Below are positions 27,364-36,076 of a stretch of DNA of 64,000 nucleotides, piece after piece (positions within the stretch are counted from its first letter, which is position 1; each line of letters opens with the position of its first letter). Both the position numbers and the translations under genes were made by a program. Where the stretch lies: positions 214,948-278,947 of the forward strand of contig VEPL01000007.1 in the NCBI GenBank assembly GCA_012026885.1. The letters run 5' to 3'. Source of the DNA: Betaproteobacteria bacterium. GTDB lineage: Bacteria; Pseudomonadota; Gammaproteobacteria; Burkholderiales; Rhodocyclaceae. The notes beneath the pieces were generated by a model. The model was given only the letters and a program-made list of their open reading frames with translations, searched no databases and was not told where the DNA came from.

Positions 27364-30300
27364 ATGGCAGAGGCGGCGAACAGCGGGACACCGGCATTGG
27401 CGAAGCTGGCCGGGCACTTGCGCGGGGCGCGTGCACGGCGGATCGCGCTCTGGTTTGCCGGCTTCCTGATCGCCTTCGGCCTGTTCGGCTACTTCGTTGG
27501 ACCCCCGCTCGCCAAGTCGTTGCTCCTGAAGCAATTGTCGAAGGAACTCGGGCGCGATGTCGCAGTCGCCTCGATCGACATTAATCCGTATGCGCTGTCG
27601 GCGCGGGTGACGGGCGTTTCAATCTCGGCCGAGGGCGGGCGCGAGGTTGCCGGCTTCGACGAACTGTTCGTCAACCTCTCGTCGTTCTCCCTGTTCCAGA
27701 TGGGAGTGGTCGTCGACGAGATCCGCCTGGCCGGGCCGCGTGTGGCGGTGGCGCGGCTTGCGGAGGGGCGTTACGACATCTCCGACCTGCTCGACAAGTG
27801 GCTGCAGCCCTCGGAACCGTCGCCGACACCGCGATTCTCGCTGAACAACATCGAGGTGACCGGCGGCAAGCTCGTCTTCGACGACAAGCCCGAGGGGCGG
27901 GTGCATAGGGTCGAAGGCCTGGAGCTCAAGCTGCCGTTCATTTCCAGCCTGCCGTACCAGGCCGAGATCGTCGTGCAGCCGAGCTTTTCCGCCACGGTCG
28001 ACGGTGCGCCCCTGGTTCTGCAGGGGAAGAGCAAGGAGATATTCGCGGGGCAACTGGAAAGCGAGCTGGCGGTCGACCTCGACCGCCTCGACCTTGCAGC
28101 CCTGCAGCCCTACGTGCCGGACTGGGTGCCGCTGCGGGTCGCTGGCGGACGCCTCGATACGGAACTGAAGATCGTCTTCAAGGAAGTCACCGACAAGACC
28201 TTTTCGCTGGTTGTGAATGGCGCGGCCCATGTCAGCGACCTCGTGCTATCCGAATCTGGCGGCGCCCACCTCGTTGGCTGGAAGCGGCTCGACGTCGAGA
28301 TCGGCGAGGCGGATATCGTCAATAACCGGTTCCTTGTCCGCAGCGTTGCGGTCGACGGCCTCGATGCGGCAGTTTCCGTGAGCCGCGTCGGGGAATTGAG
28401 CCTCATGCGCCTGAGCGAACGCCTGTTGGCCGGACTGCCTGCCGCCGACCCGAAGGTGGCGCCGGCCAAGCCGGTCGAATGGGCGGTTGAAGGCATCAAG
28501 CTGAGCAACGGGCGTGTGCGCTGGAAGGACGAATCGACGGTGCGCACCGTGGAAGGTGATCTCCTCGACCTCAACGTCGCCATCGGCCGCATCGACCATC
28601 GGCTGGCCGAACCGGTCGAGATTGCCGAGCTTGCCTACAGGATGGATCTCGGCGAGCGTTTCCGTACCCGGGATTCGACCGTCAAGGGCCTGCGCATCGA
28701 TGTGCACGGGCACCGCGTCGAGGTGGACGAAGCAGTGTCGCGCGGCATACGCGCCAGCCTGGTGCGCAACAAGGAGGGTCAGGTCGAGTGGTTGAGCATG
28801 CCCCTGCTCAAGACCGCCCGCAAGGTCGGCAAGGAACTCTCCGACGAGCGCCCCTGGAACGCCGTCATCGGCCGGCTTTCCGTAGTCGATGCCGCGGTGC
28901 GCGTCGAGGATCGCTCGACCTCGCCGGTGGCGGTACAGACCATCGATGGTTTCGAGTTGACCGCCGAGAAGATTTCTACGGAGGCCAACGCCAAGGGGAC
29001 GCTCGCGGTCAAGGCGAAGGTCAACGGCAAGGGCGCCCTCGGGGTCGACGGCAACGTTCAGCTCAACCCGGTGGCGACGGCGCTCCAGGTCGAGACGACC
29101 GCGCTGCCCTTGCTGCCGCTGCAGCCGTATTTCACCGATTTCCTGAACATCCAGCTCAACCGCGGCATCGTTTCGAACAAGGGCGAGGTCCGCCTGCAAA
29201 TCGACAAGGGCAACCTGGCCGGCGGCTACAAGGGATCGCTGACCGTCGGCGACCTGCTCGCGGTCGACAAGGCCAACAGCGCTGATTTCCTGAAGTGGCG
29301 TTCGCTCCACATCGGCGGCATCGACGTCGCCCTGCAGCCGATGAAGGTCGACATCGCCGAGGTTGCCCTGAGCGACTTCTATTCCCGCCTGATCCTCAAC
29401 AAGGATGGCCGCCTCAACCTGCAGGACATCGTGCGGCGGGCGGAGCCAACAGCGGTGGGAAGTGCGGATGCGACGCCCGCGGCGAAGCCTGCCGAAAAAC
29501 CGGTCGAGAATCCTACCGGGAAGGCGGCCGGCGCCTCGCCGCTACCCCTGCGCATCGCGAAAGTGACCCTGCAGGGCGGTACCGTCAATTTCTCCGACTA
29601 CTTTGTCAAACCCAACTACACGGTTAACGTGAATAAGGTGGCCGGCCGGGTCAGCGGACTGTCTTCGGCGGCCGACACGCTGGCCGACCTCGAGTTGCGG
29701 GGCAGCTATGCCAACTCGGCGCCGGTGCAGGTCGTCGCCAGGCTCAACCCGCTCGCGGCCGAATCCTTCCTTGACCTCAAGGCCGACGTGAGCGGTGTCG
29801 ACCTCGTGCCGTTCTCGCCGTATTCCGGCAAGTACGCCGGCTACAACATCGAGAAGGGCAAGCTCTCGCTCAACGTCGCCTACAAGCTCGAGAACCGCAA
29901 GCTCTCTGCCGAGAACAAGGTCTTCATCGACCAGCTGACGTTCGGCGAGAAGGTGGACAGCCCCGATGCGACTTCGCTGCCGGTCAACCTCGCGATCGCG
30001 CTGCTCAAGAACAACCGGGGCGAGATCGACATCAACCTGCCCATCAGCGGTTCGCTCGATGACCCCGAGTTTTCGGTCGGCGGATTGATCGTCAGGGTCA
30101 TCGTCAACCTCTTCGTCAAGGCGGTTTCCTCGCCGTTCGCGCTGCTCGGCTCGATGTTCGGCGGTGGGGAGGAATTGTCGTCGATCGAGTTCCCGCCCGG
30201 GTATGCCAGCATCGATGCCGCATCCCTCAAGCGCCTGGAGGCTATCGCCAAGGCGTTGCTCGAGCGCGAGACGCTCAAGCTGGAAATCACCGGCCGTGCC

Positions 30301-30726
30301 GACCCGGAGAGCGACCGCGAAGGTCTGAAGCGGGCGGCCATGGAACGGGCGGTCAAGTCGGAAAAACTGAAGGATCTCGTCAAGAAGGGTGGCGAAGGGG
30401 TTTCGCTCGACAGCGTGGAGGTGGCGCCCGACGAATATCCCGCTTACCTCAAGCGAGCCTATGGCGCCGCGAAATTCCCCAAGCCGCGCAACCTGGTCGG
30501 ATTGCAGAAGGACCTGCCGGTCGAGGAAATGGAAAAGCTGATGCTCGCCAATGCAGTCGCCGGCGACGACGAGGTGCGCGAACTCGCCCTGCGGCGCGCC
30601 GAGACGGTACAGGCCTGGCTTCTCGAGCAGGGCAAGGTGCCGGCCGCGCGCGTCTTCCTGTTGCCGCCCAAGGTGGGGCCGGACGACAAGGGTCGGGCGA
30701 CCCGCGCCGATTTCTCGTTGCGCTAG
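27364..30726 (+). CDS. large DUF748 (AsmA-like) envelope protein
   Basis: A 1120-residue protein with one N-terminal transmembrane helix (IALWFAGFLIAFGLFGYFVG) and a very long exported beta-rich region typical of DUF748/AsmA-like proteins. This class is now linked to bridge-like lipid transport between membranes. Pro/Ala-rich linkers lie around residues 698-724. The last 250 residues look OmpA-like (SSIEFPPGYASIDAASLKRL, LKLEITGRADPES). It is followed 3 bases later by rmuC. A lipid-transport role is inferred from fold family only. Confidence 0.85.
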   Translation: MAEAANSGTPALAKLAGHLRGARARRIALWFAGFLIAFGLFGYFVGPPLAKSLLLKQLSKELGRDVAVASIDINPYALSARVTGVSISAEGGREVAGFDELFVNLSSFSLFQMGVVVDEIRLAGPRVAVARLAEGRYDISDLLDKWLQPSEPSPTPRFSLNNIEVTGGKLVFDDKPEGRVHRVEGLELKLPFISSLPYQAEIVVQPSFSATVDGAPLVLQGKSKEIFAGQLESELAVDLDRLDLAALQPYVPDWVPLRVAGGRLDTELKIVFKEVTDKTFSLVVNGAAHVSDLVLSESGGAHLVGWKRLDVEIGEADIVNNRFLVRSVAVDGLDAAVSVSRVGELSLMRLSERLLAGLPAADPKVAPAKPVEWAVEGIKLSNGRVRWKDESTVRTVEGDLLDLNVAIGRIDHRLAEPVEIAELAYRMDLGERFRTRDSTVKGLRIDVHGHRVEVDEAVSRGIRASLVRNKEGQVEWLSMPLLKTARKVGKELSDERPWNAVIGRLSVVDAAVRVEDRSTSPVAVQTIDGFELTAEKISTEANAKGTLAVKAKVNGKGALGVDGNVQLNPVATALQVETTALPLLPLQPYFTDFLNIQLNRGIVSNKGEVRLQIDKGNLAGGYKGSLTVGDLLAVDKANSADFLKWRSLHIGGIDVALQPMKVDIAEVALSDFYSRLILNKDGRLNLQDIVRRAEPTAVGSADATPAAKPAEKPVENPTGKAAGASPLPLRIAKVTLQGGTVNFSDYFVKPNYTVNVNKVAGRVSGLSSAADTLADLELRGSYANSAPVQVVARLNPLAAESFLDLKADVSGVDLVPFSPYSGKYAGYNIEKGKLSLNVAYKLENRKLSAENKVFIDQLTFGEKVDSPDATSLPVNLAIALLKNNRGEIDINLPISGSLDDPEFSVGGLIVRVIVNLFVKAVSSPFALLGSMFGGGEELSSIEFPPGYASIDAASLKRLEAIAKALLERETLKLEITGRADPESDREGLKRAAMERAVKSEKLKDLVKKGGEGVSLDSVEVAPDEYPAYLKRAYGAAKFPKPRNLVGLQKDLPVEEMEKLMLANAVAGDDEVRELALRRAETVQAWLLEQGKVPAARVFLLPPKVGPDDKGRATRADFSLR

Positions 30727-30729
30727 GCG

Positions 30730-32061
30730 ATGGGCGATCTTATCGGTTACGGGCTTGCCGGCGGCGTCGCTGTCGCCGTCGTGCTGCTTGTCATCCTGCT
30801 CCTGCGCGGTCGTGACGGTGGCGAGTCCGTGCGTTTGCGCGAACTCGAGGAGACACTGGCACGCGGACTCGAGCGCCTGGAGCGCGAACTGCGCGAGGAA
30901 CTGGCGCGCGGTCGCCGGGAGGATGCCGAGGAATCCCGTCGCGACCGCGAGGAGCGCGCGCTGTCCGCCGACCGGCTCGGCCAGGCGGTCAGCGGACAGA
31001 TCGTGCAGCTGGGCGCGCTCCAGGGCGAGCGCCTCGAGGGCTTCGCGCGCGAGCTCAACCGCTTTTCGTTGGGCCTCGACGAGCGCTTCGAGCGCCTGAA
31101 AACTGGCGTCGAAGGGCGGTTGACTGCAATGCAGGCGGATAACGCGACCAAGCTCGAGGAAATGCGGCGCACGGTCGATGAAAAGCTGCACGCGACCCTC
31201 GAGCAGCGCCTTGGCGAATCCTTCAAGCTGGTCAGCGACCGGCTCGAGCAGGTGCACCGCGGCCTCGGCGAAATGCAGACGCTGGCGGCCGGGGTCGGCG
31301 ACCTCAAGCGGGTTCTGGTCAATGTCAAGACGCGCGGCACGTGGGGCGAAGTCCAGTTGGGAAGCCTGCTCGACCAGGTGCTGACCGGCGAGCAATATGC
31401 CGCCAACGTGGCGACGCGACCCGACAGCGGCGAGCGCGTGGACTATGCCATCCGCCTGCCCGGGCGGGAGGGTGGCGCAATCGTCTGGCTGCCCGTCGAT
31501 GCCAAGTTCCCGATCGAGGACTATCAGCGCCAGCTCGAGGCGCAGGAGCGTGGCGATCCGGTTGCGGTCGAGGAGGCCGCCCGCGCGCTCGAAAACCGGT
31601 TGAAGCTCGAGGCACGCAGCATCCGCGAGAAATACGTGGCGCCCCCGCATACGACCGATTTCGCGTTGCTCTACCTGCCGATCGAGGGGCTCTACGCCGA
31701 AGCGCTGCGCCGGCCCGGGCTGGCCGAGGCCTTGCAGCGCGACTTCCGGGTGAATCTCGCCGGCCCGACGACGCTGGCAGCGATGCTCAATAGCCTGCAG
31801 ATGGGATTCCGCACGCTGGCCATCGAGCAGCGTTCGGCCGAGGTATGGGCCGTGCTCGGCGCGGTCAAGACGGAATTCGGCAAGTTCGGCGAAGCGCTGG
31901 CGCATACCCGCAAGAAGCTCGACGAGGCGAGCAATAGCATCGGCAAGGCCGAGACGCGCACGCGCGTACTTTCGCGCCGCCTGCGCGACGTCGAGGCCCT
32001 GCCGGCGGTTGAGTCCGACCGCCTGCTCGAGGCGGACGCGAGCGATGACGAGGACGCCTGA
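30730..32061 (+). CDS. rmuC: DNA recombination protein RmuC
   Basis: A 443-residue protein with an N-terminal membrane helix (GGVAVAVVLLVILLL), a long coiled coil (about 40-190) and a C-terminal PD-(D/E)XK-like nuclease domain (GTWGEVQLGSLLDQVL, WLPVDAKFPIEDY, FALLYLPIEGLYAEAL). RmuC limits inversions at short repeats and is tied to phage and plasmid defence in some species. It overlaps the next gene by 17 bases. Confidence 0.95.
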   Translation: MGDLIGYGLAGGVAVAVVLLVILLLRGRDGGESVRLRELEETLARGLERLERELREELARGRREDAEESRRDREERALSADRLGQAVSGQIVQLGALQGERLEGFARELNRFSLGLDERFERLKTGVEGRLTAMQADNATKLEEMRRTVDEKLHATLEQRLGESFKLVSDRLEQVHRGLGEMQTLAAGVGDLKRVLVNVKTRGTWGEVQLGSLLDQVLTGEQYAANVATRPDSGERVDYAIRLPGREGGAIVWLPVDAKFPIEDYQRQLEAQERGDPVAVEEAARALENRLKLEARSIREKYVAPPHTTDFALLYLPIEGLYAEALRRPGLAEALQRDFRVNLAGPTTLAAMLNSLQMGFRTLAIEQRSAEVWAVLGAVKTEFGKFGEALAHTRKKLDEASNSIGKAETRTRVLSRRLRDVEALPAVESDRLLEADASDDEDA

Positions 32062-32476
32062 ACTCGAGCGGGCCTACGCGGCGACCGTCTACCGGGTTTT
32101 TCTGCCGGGTGGCATCTCCGACCTGCGCCCGGGAGAGCCATCGGAAGCCCTGCGCTGCTGGCTCGAAAATGCCGGTGTTGACGAATTCGCGGTGCTGACC
32201 GCCTGTAATCCCGGGTCACGGCGCCTGGCGGCGGACGACAATGCTGACAGGCAGGCACGCCTGGAAATCGAATTGCTGGAGGCGGGGTATGAACCCTACG
32301 CCGGCGAGAACCTTTCCGGGACAGATGACTGGCCAGTGGAGGAAACCTGCTTCGTTGCCGGCCTGCCCCTCGCCGATGCCCTCGCGCTGGCCGGAAAGTT
32401 CGGCCAGAACGCCATCCTGCACGGGAGGGCCGACGGCACGCCGGCAGTGATCTGGGTGGAGACGGCGCCGGGCTGA
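32045..32476 (+). CDS. DUF3293 family protein
   Basis: A 143-residue cytoplasmic protein with the DUF3293 pattern (FAVLTACNPGSRRLAADDNADRQARLEIEL, read in pieces; then EETCFVAGL and FGQNAILHG). The ATG at 32045 lies inside the end of rmuC. The function of the family is unknown. Confidence 0.8.
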   Translation: MTRTPELERAYAATVYRVFLPGGISDLRPGEPSEALRCWLENAGVDEFAVLTACNPGSRRLAADDNADRQARLEIELLEAGYEPYAGENLSGTDDWPVEETCFVAGLPLADALALAGKFGQNAILHGRADGTPAVIWVETAPG

Positions 32477-32506
32477 AATGCCCGGGTCAGCGGGGCGGTC
32501 GCCCGC

Positions 32507-33325
32507 TTACCAGAGCTTCCACCAGGCCGACTTCCTTTCCCAGCCTTCCGTGAAGTACTTGCTCTCCGGGAAGTTCTTGCGCAGCACGCGTTCGGCGTCG
32601 GCGCGCAGGTCTTCCATGCCCAGGTTCTCGTAGGCCGCCATGAGGACATACAGCGCTTCCTCAACCGCCGGCGCCTGCGGGTACGTCTTCACCGCCGTCT
32701 GGGCACGATTTGCGGCGGCCAGGTAGGCGCCGCGCCGCATGTAGTAGCGGGCGACGTGCACCTCGTGCGAGGCCATCGCATTGACCAGGTAGTTCATGCG
32801 CTGGATGGCATCCGGCGTGTATTTGCTCTTCGGGAAGCGGGTGGCCAGTTCCTTGAAGGCGTCGAACGCGTCACGCGCCGCCTTGGGGTCACGCTCGGTC
32901 AGGTCCTGCGAGCTGATGTAGCCGGCAAAGCCCTGATTCTCGTTGAAATTGATCAGACCCTTGAGATAGTAAGCGTAATCGACGGCCGGGTGATTCGGGT
33001 GCAGCTTGATGAAGCGGTCGCAGGCGGCCAGCGCCGAACCCGGTTCCTCGGCCTTCCAGTAAACGTAGCCGAGTTCGAGTTGCGCCTGAACCGCATATTG
33101 GCCGTAGGGGAAACGGGCTTCGAGCTTCTCGAGGAATTTCGCGGCCTTGTCCCAGGCGCCGTCGGCCTGCGCGTCCTTGGCTTCGGAATACAGTCGGCTG
33201 GCCGACCAGTTGGCGGTCTCGTCCTTCGGATCCCCGAACATGCCGCAACCGGCCAGTGCAGCGGCCATGGAGAGCAGCGCCAGCAGGCGGAAGAAGGGGC
33301 GGAATGCGGCTACACTTCGGGTCAT
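32507..33325 (-). CDS. bamD: outer membrane assembly lipoprotein BamD
   Basis: A 272-residue lipoprotein of the BAM complex that inserts beta-barrel proteins into the outer membrane. The signal peptide ends in the lipobox LAGC. TPR units follow ([45 protein letters not shown]), together with FEDs typical of YfiO. A minus-strand TATAAT at 33352-33357 would give a leader of about 20 bases. The start codon overlaps that of divergent rluD. Confidence 0.95.
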   Translation of the reverse strand: MTRSVAAFRPFFRLLALLSMAAALAGCGMFGDPKDETANWSASRLYSEAKDAQADGAWDKAAKFLEKLEARFPYGQYAVQAQLELGYVYWKAEEPGSALAACDRFIKLHPNHPAVDYAYYLKGLINFNENQGFAGYISSQDLTERDPKAARDAFDAFKELATRFPKSKYTPDAIQRMNYLVNAMASHEVHVARYYMRRGAYLAAANRAQTAVKTYPQAPAVEEALYVLMAAYENLGMEDLRADAERVLRKNFPESKYFTEGWERKSAWWKLW

Positions 33326-34280
33326 GAATAGTCCTCGGCAAAAGCCAATCGATTATAGCCGAACTCCCGTGCTTCGCCTTGTCGTGCCGGAGGCGGAGGG
33401 TGGCCGCCGTCTCGACCAGGCGCTCGCGGCCCTCCTGCCCGAGCATTCGCGCAACCGGCTGCAGGGCTGGGTGCGCGACGGATGCGTTGCCGTCGATGGC
33501 GAAATCGTCCGCGAGACGAAGCAGCGCGTCGCCGCTTCGGCAAGCATCACGGTCAGCGTCCCCGACGAGGCGGGCGAAGGCGGTGACCGGGCTGAGGACA
33601 TCCCCCTTGCCGTGGTTTTCGAGGACGATGATCTGCTGGTGGTCGACAAGCCGGCCGGGCTGGTGGTCCATCCGGGTAGCGGCAACCGCAGCGGTACCCT
33701 GATGAATGCCCTGTTGCACCATGCGCCGGCGCTCGCCGGGTTGCCGCGTGCCGGCATCGTGCACCGGCTCGACAAGGACACCAGCGGCCTCCTCGTGGTC
33801 GCCAGGACGCTCGCGGCACAGACCGATCTCGTGCGCCAGTTGCAGGCGCGCACAGTCAAGCGCCAATACTTCGCCGTGGTCGCCGGCATCGTGCGGCGGG
33901 ACGCCACCGTCGATGCGCCGGTGGGGCGCCATCCGGTGCACCGGACGCGCATGGCAGTCGTCCCCGAGAGCCGGGGTGGCAAGCCGGCAGTGACACATTT
34001 CCGCGTCCTCGAACAGTTCGCCCGTGCTGCGGCGGTCGAGTGCTCGCTCGAGACCGGCCGCACGCACCAGATCCGCGTGCACATGGCGTCGATCGGTCAT
34101 CCGCTGGTCGGCGATCCGGTCTATGCACGGCCCGACCCGCGCCTGCCGCGCTTCGGCCGCCAGGCCTTGCATGCCCGCCGGCTTGGCCTTGTGCATCCGG
34201 CCAGTGGCCGTGGGCTGAATTGGGAGTCACCGTTGCCGGGCGATCTGCTCTGGCTGCTCGAGGATCTGCGTGGCAACTGA
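33324..34280 (+). CDS. rluD: 23S rRNA pseudouridine synthase RluD
   Basis: A 318-residue synthase with an N-terminal S4 domain ([22 protein letters not shown]) and a catalytic RluA-type domain. The active Asp is in [17 protein letters not shown], with [19 protein letters not shown]. It makes pseudouridines in helix 69 of 23S rRNA. The start is set at ATG 33324, with GTG 33369 as an alternative, because a bamD promoter seems to lie between them. It overlaps pgeF by 11 bases; bamD divergent from rluD-pgeF is a common proteobacterial order. Confidence 0.93.
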   Translation: MNSPRQKPIDYSRTPVLRLVVPEAEGGRRLDQALAALLPEHSRNRLQGWVRDGCVAVDGEIVRETKQRVAASASITVSVPDEAGEGGDRAEDIPLAVVFEDDDLLVVDKPAGLVVHPGSGNRSGTLMNALLHHAPALAGLPRAGIVHRLDKDTSGLLVVARTLAAQTDLVRQLQARTVKRQYFAVVAGIVRRDATVDAPVGRHPVHRTRMAVVPESRGGKPAVTHFRVLEQFARAAAVECSLETGRTHQIRVHMASIGHPLVGDPVYARPDPRLPRFGRQALHARRLGLVHPASGRGLNWESPLPGDLLWLLEDLRGN

Positions 34281-35019
34281 GCTGATTATTCCCGACTGGC
34301 CGGCGCCGGCCAATGTAGGTGCATTGCAGACAACCCGCGCCGGAGGCGTCAGCGGCGGACCGTGGGCAGCGTTTAACCTTGGCGACCACGTCGGCGACGA
34401 TCCGCAGGCGGTGCGCGCGAACCGTGCCCGCCTGCGCGCCGTGCTGCCGGCGGAACCGGTTTGGTTGCGGCAGGTGCATGGGGCTGTCGCGGTCGACGCC
34501 GCCGGAGCTGGCAAAACCGTCCCCGAGGCCGACGCCGCCTTCGCCAGCGTGCCCGGCGTGGTCTGCGCAGTACTGACGGCGGATTGCCTGCCAGTGCTGT
34601 TCTGCGATCTTGCCGGGACGATTGTCGGAGCTGTCCATGCCGGCTGGCGTGGACTCCGGGCAGGTGTCCTGGAAAACACGGTAGCAGCGCTCCGCAGGCC
34701 CCCCGGGGAGATCATGGCCTGGCTCGGTCCGGCGATCGGGCGAAGCGCCTTCGAGGTTGGTTCGGAGGTGCGCGCGGCCTTCGTCGCCGACGATCCTGGC
34801 GCGGCCGCGGCGTTCGCGCCCGGGGTGGCGGATCGCTGGTGGTGCGACCTTCCGGCTCTCGCACGCCGTCGCCTGGCTGCAAGGGGCGTGACGGCTGTTT
34901 TCGGCGGCGACGCCTGCACCGTCAGCGACCCGGAGCGTTACTTCTCCTACCGGCGCGACGGGGTGACCGGGCGCATGGCCAGCCTGGTCTGGCTGGACCG
35001 GCCGGCATCCGGCGTATAA
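34270..35019 (+). CDS. pgeF: peptidoglycan editing factor PgeF (YfiH, multicopper oxidase fold)
   Basis: A 249-residue DUF152 protein with GTG start inside the end of rluD. The metal-site motifs [12 protein letters not shown] and VHAGWRGL and the C-terminal [20 protein letters not shown] match YfiH/PgeF. The family removes wrongly incorporated amino acids from peptidoglycan precursors; purine-nucleoside phosphorylase and laccase-like activities have also been reported for it. Confidence 0.93.
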   Translation: MATELIIPDWPAPANVGALQTTRAGGVSGGPWAAFNLGDHVGDDPQAVRANRARLRAVLPAEPVWLRQVHGAVAVDAAGAGKTVPEADAAFASVPGVVCAVLTADCLPVLFCDLAGTIVGAVHAGWRGLRAGVLENTVAALRRPPGEIMAWLGPAIGRSAFEVGSEVRAAFVADDPGAAAAFAPGVADRWWCDLPALARRRLAARGVTAVFGGDACTVSDPERYFSYRRDGVTGRMASLVWLDRPASGV

Positions 35020-35020
35020 T
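35015..35020 (+). promoter_or_regulatory. candidate -10 box upstream of ZIP transporter gene
   Basis: A perfect TATAAT in the context GCGTATAATCCGC overlaps the end of pgeF, 30 bases before the GTG start. No good -35 box is seen. Confidence 0.35.
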
Positions 35021-35049
35021 CCGCGGCTTTCCCGAACCTGGCATACCCC

Positions 35050-35817
35050 GTGAGCACACTGACCTGGATTGTCGCCGTCGCATTGGCCGGGGGTGTCCTC
35101 AGCGTCGGCGCGGCAGCCCTGCTGGGCATGGCTGCCGGTGTCCAGCGCGTCGGGGTGCTGATCTCCTTCGCTATCGGCGCGCTCCTCGGCGCGGCTTTCC
35201 TCGAAATCCTGCCGCACGCACTCGAAAACGGCGACCCCCACCGGATGGCGGGTACCGTGCTCTTCGGCATCATGCTCTTCTTCCTGCTCGAGAAGCTGGT
35301 GCTCTGGCGTCATTGCCATCACGACCACTGCGAGGCCCATGACGCCCATTCCCCGGGCCACGACCATGGGCGCTCGGGTCTTCTCATCCTCGTCGGCGAT
35401 ACCTTTCACAATTTCGTCGACGGCATCCTGATTGCGGCTGCCTTCCTCGAGAGCACCGAGCTCGGCATCGTCACCGCACTGGCCATCATCGCCCACGAAA
35501 TCCCGCAGGAAGTCGGCGATTACCTGATCCTCCTGCATTCCGGCTACAGCCGGGCGCGCGCGCTGTTCTTCAACCTGCTTTCCAGCCTGGCTACCCTGGT
35601 CGGCGCGCTGCTGGCCTACGTGGCTCTGTCGGCCTTGCGCGAATGGATTCCGACCCTGCTCGGGCTCGCGGCGGCGAGCATGATCTACGTCGCCGTCGCC
35701 GACCTGATTCCCGGCCTGCACAAGCGCACCGAGTTGCGGGCGACCGTGCAGCAGATGCTACTGATCGGACTAGGTGTCGGCAGCATCGCGCTCGTGCGCG
35801 CGCTGGTCGGCGAGTAG
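35050..35817 (+). CDS. ZIP-family metal transporter
   Basis: A 255-residue membrane protein with about eight helices. The His-rich cytoplasmic loop (HCHHDHCEAHDAHSPGHDHG) precedes the metal-binding helices with GDTFHNFVDGILIAAAF and AIIAHEIPQEVGDY, which are the HNxxDG and HEIPxE signatures of ZIP transporters. It imports zinc or another divalent cation. The start codon is GTG at 35050. Its 3' end overlaps the small antisense-strand gene at 35770. Confidence 0.92.
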   Translation: MSTLTWIVAVALAGGVLSVGAAALLGMAAGVQRVGVLISFAIGALLGAAFLEILPHALENGDPHRMAGTVLFGIMLFFLLEKLVLWRHCHHDHCEAHDAHSPGHDHGRSGLLILVGDTFHNFVDGILIAAAFLESTELGIVTALAIIAHEIPQEVGDYLILLHSGYSRARALFFNLLSSLATLVGALLAYVALSALREWIPTLLGLAAASMIYVAVADLIPGLHKRTELRATVQQMLLIGLGVGSIALVRALVGE

Positions 35818-36003
35818 GCGCCGGCGCTGGCGGCGGGCGCGGGTGCCGCCCAGCCAGAGCAGCAGGCCGCAGGGGAGCAGCCCGTAGAACAGGAACGAGA
35901 TGATGGCGGCGACTAGGCTCGGCTCGCTGGCGGCAACGAGCAGGGTCACGTAGAGCCAACCGATGGCGACGATATACACGCCCGGGATTATGCTGCAATC
36001 CAT
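35770..36003 (-). CDS. small conserved membrane protein
   Basis: About 77 residues with two hydrophobic helices (VYIVAIGWLYVTLLVAA; AIISFLFYGLLPCGLLLWL) and a basic C-terminal tail. Similar short proteins starting with VYVVAIGWL occur in betaproteobacteria, with unknown role. The start is set at 36003, where the upstream Met-rich extension is dropped. It overlaps the end of the ZIP gene by 48 bases, and its start sits beside the phaC promoter. Confidence 0.65.
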   Translation of the reverse strand: MDCSIIPGVYIVAIGWLYVTLLVAASEPSLVAAIISFLFYGLLPCGLLLWLGGTRARRQRRRLLADQRAHERDAADT

Positions 36004-36031
36004 TGACAGTGTTGCGGACGGCATGGAGAAT
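36003..36031 (+). promoter_or_regulatory. phaC promoter
   Basis: A perfect -35 TTGACA (36003-36008) and -10 GAGAAT (36026-36031) are spaced by 17 bases. The predicted transcript start near 36038 leaves a leader of about 39 bases before phaC. A GCTGCAAT just upstream (near 35990) shares GCTGCA with sequence before phaR. Confidence 0.55.
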
Positions 36032-36076
36032 CCATCGGTTCAACCCCCACGCAAAACAAGAGAAAAGAGACCGCCC

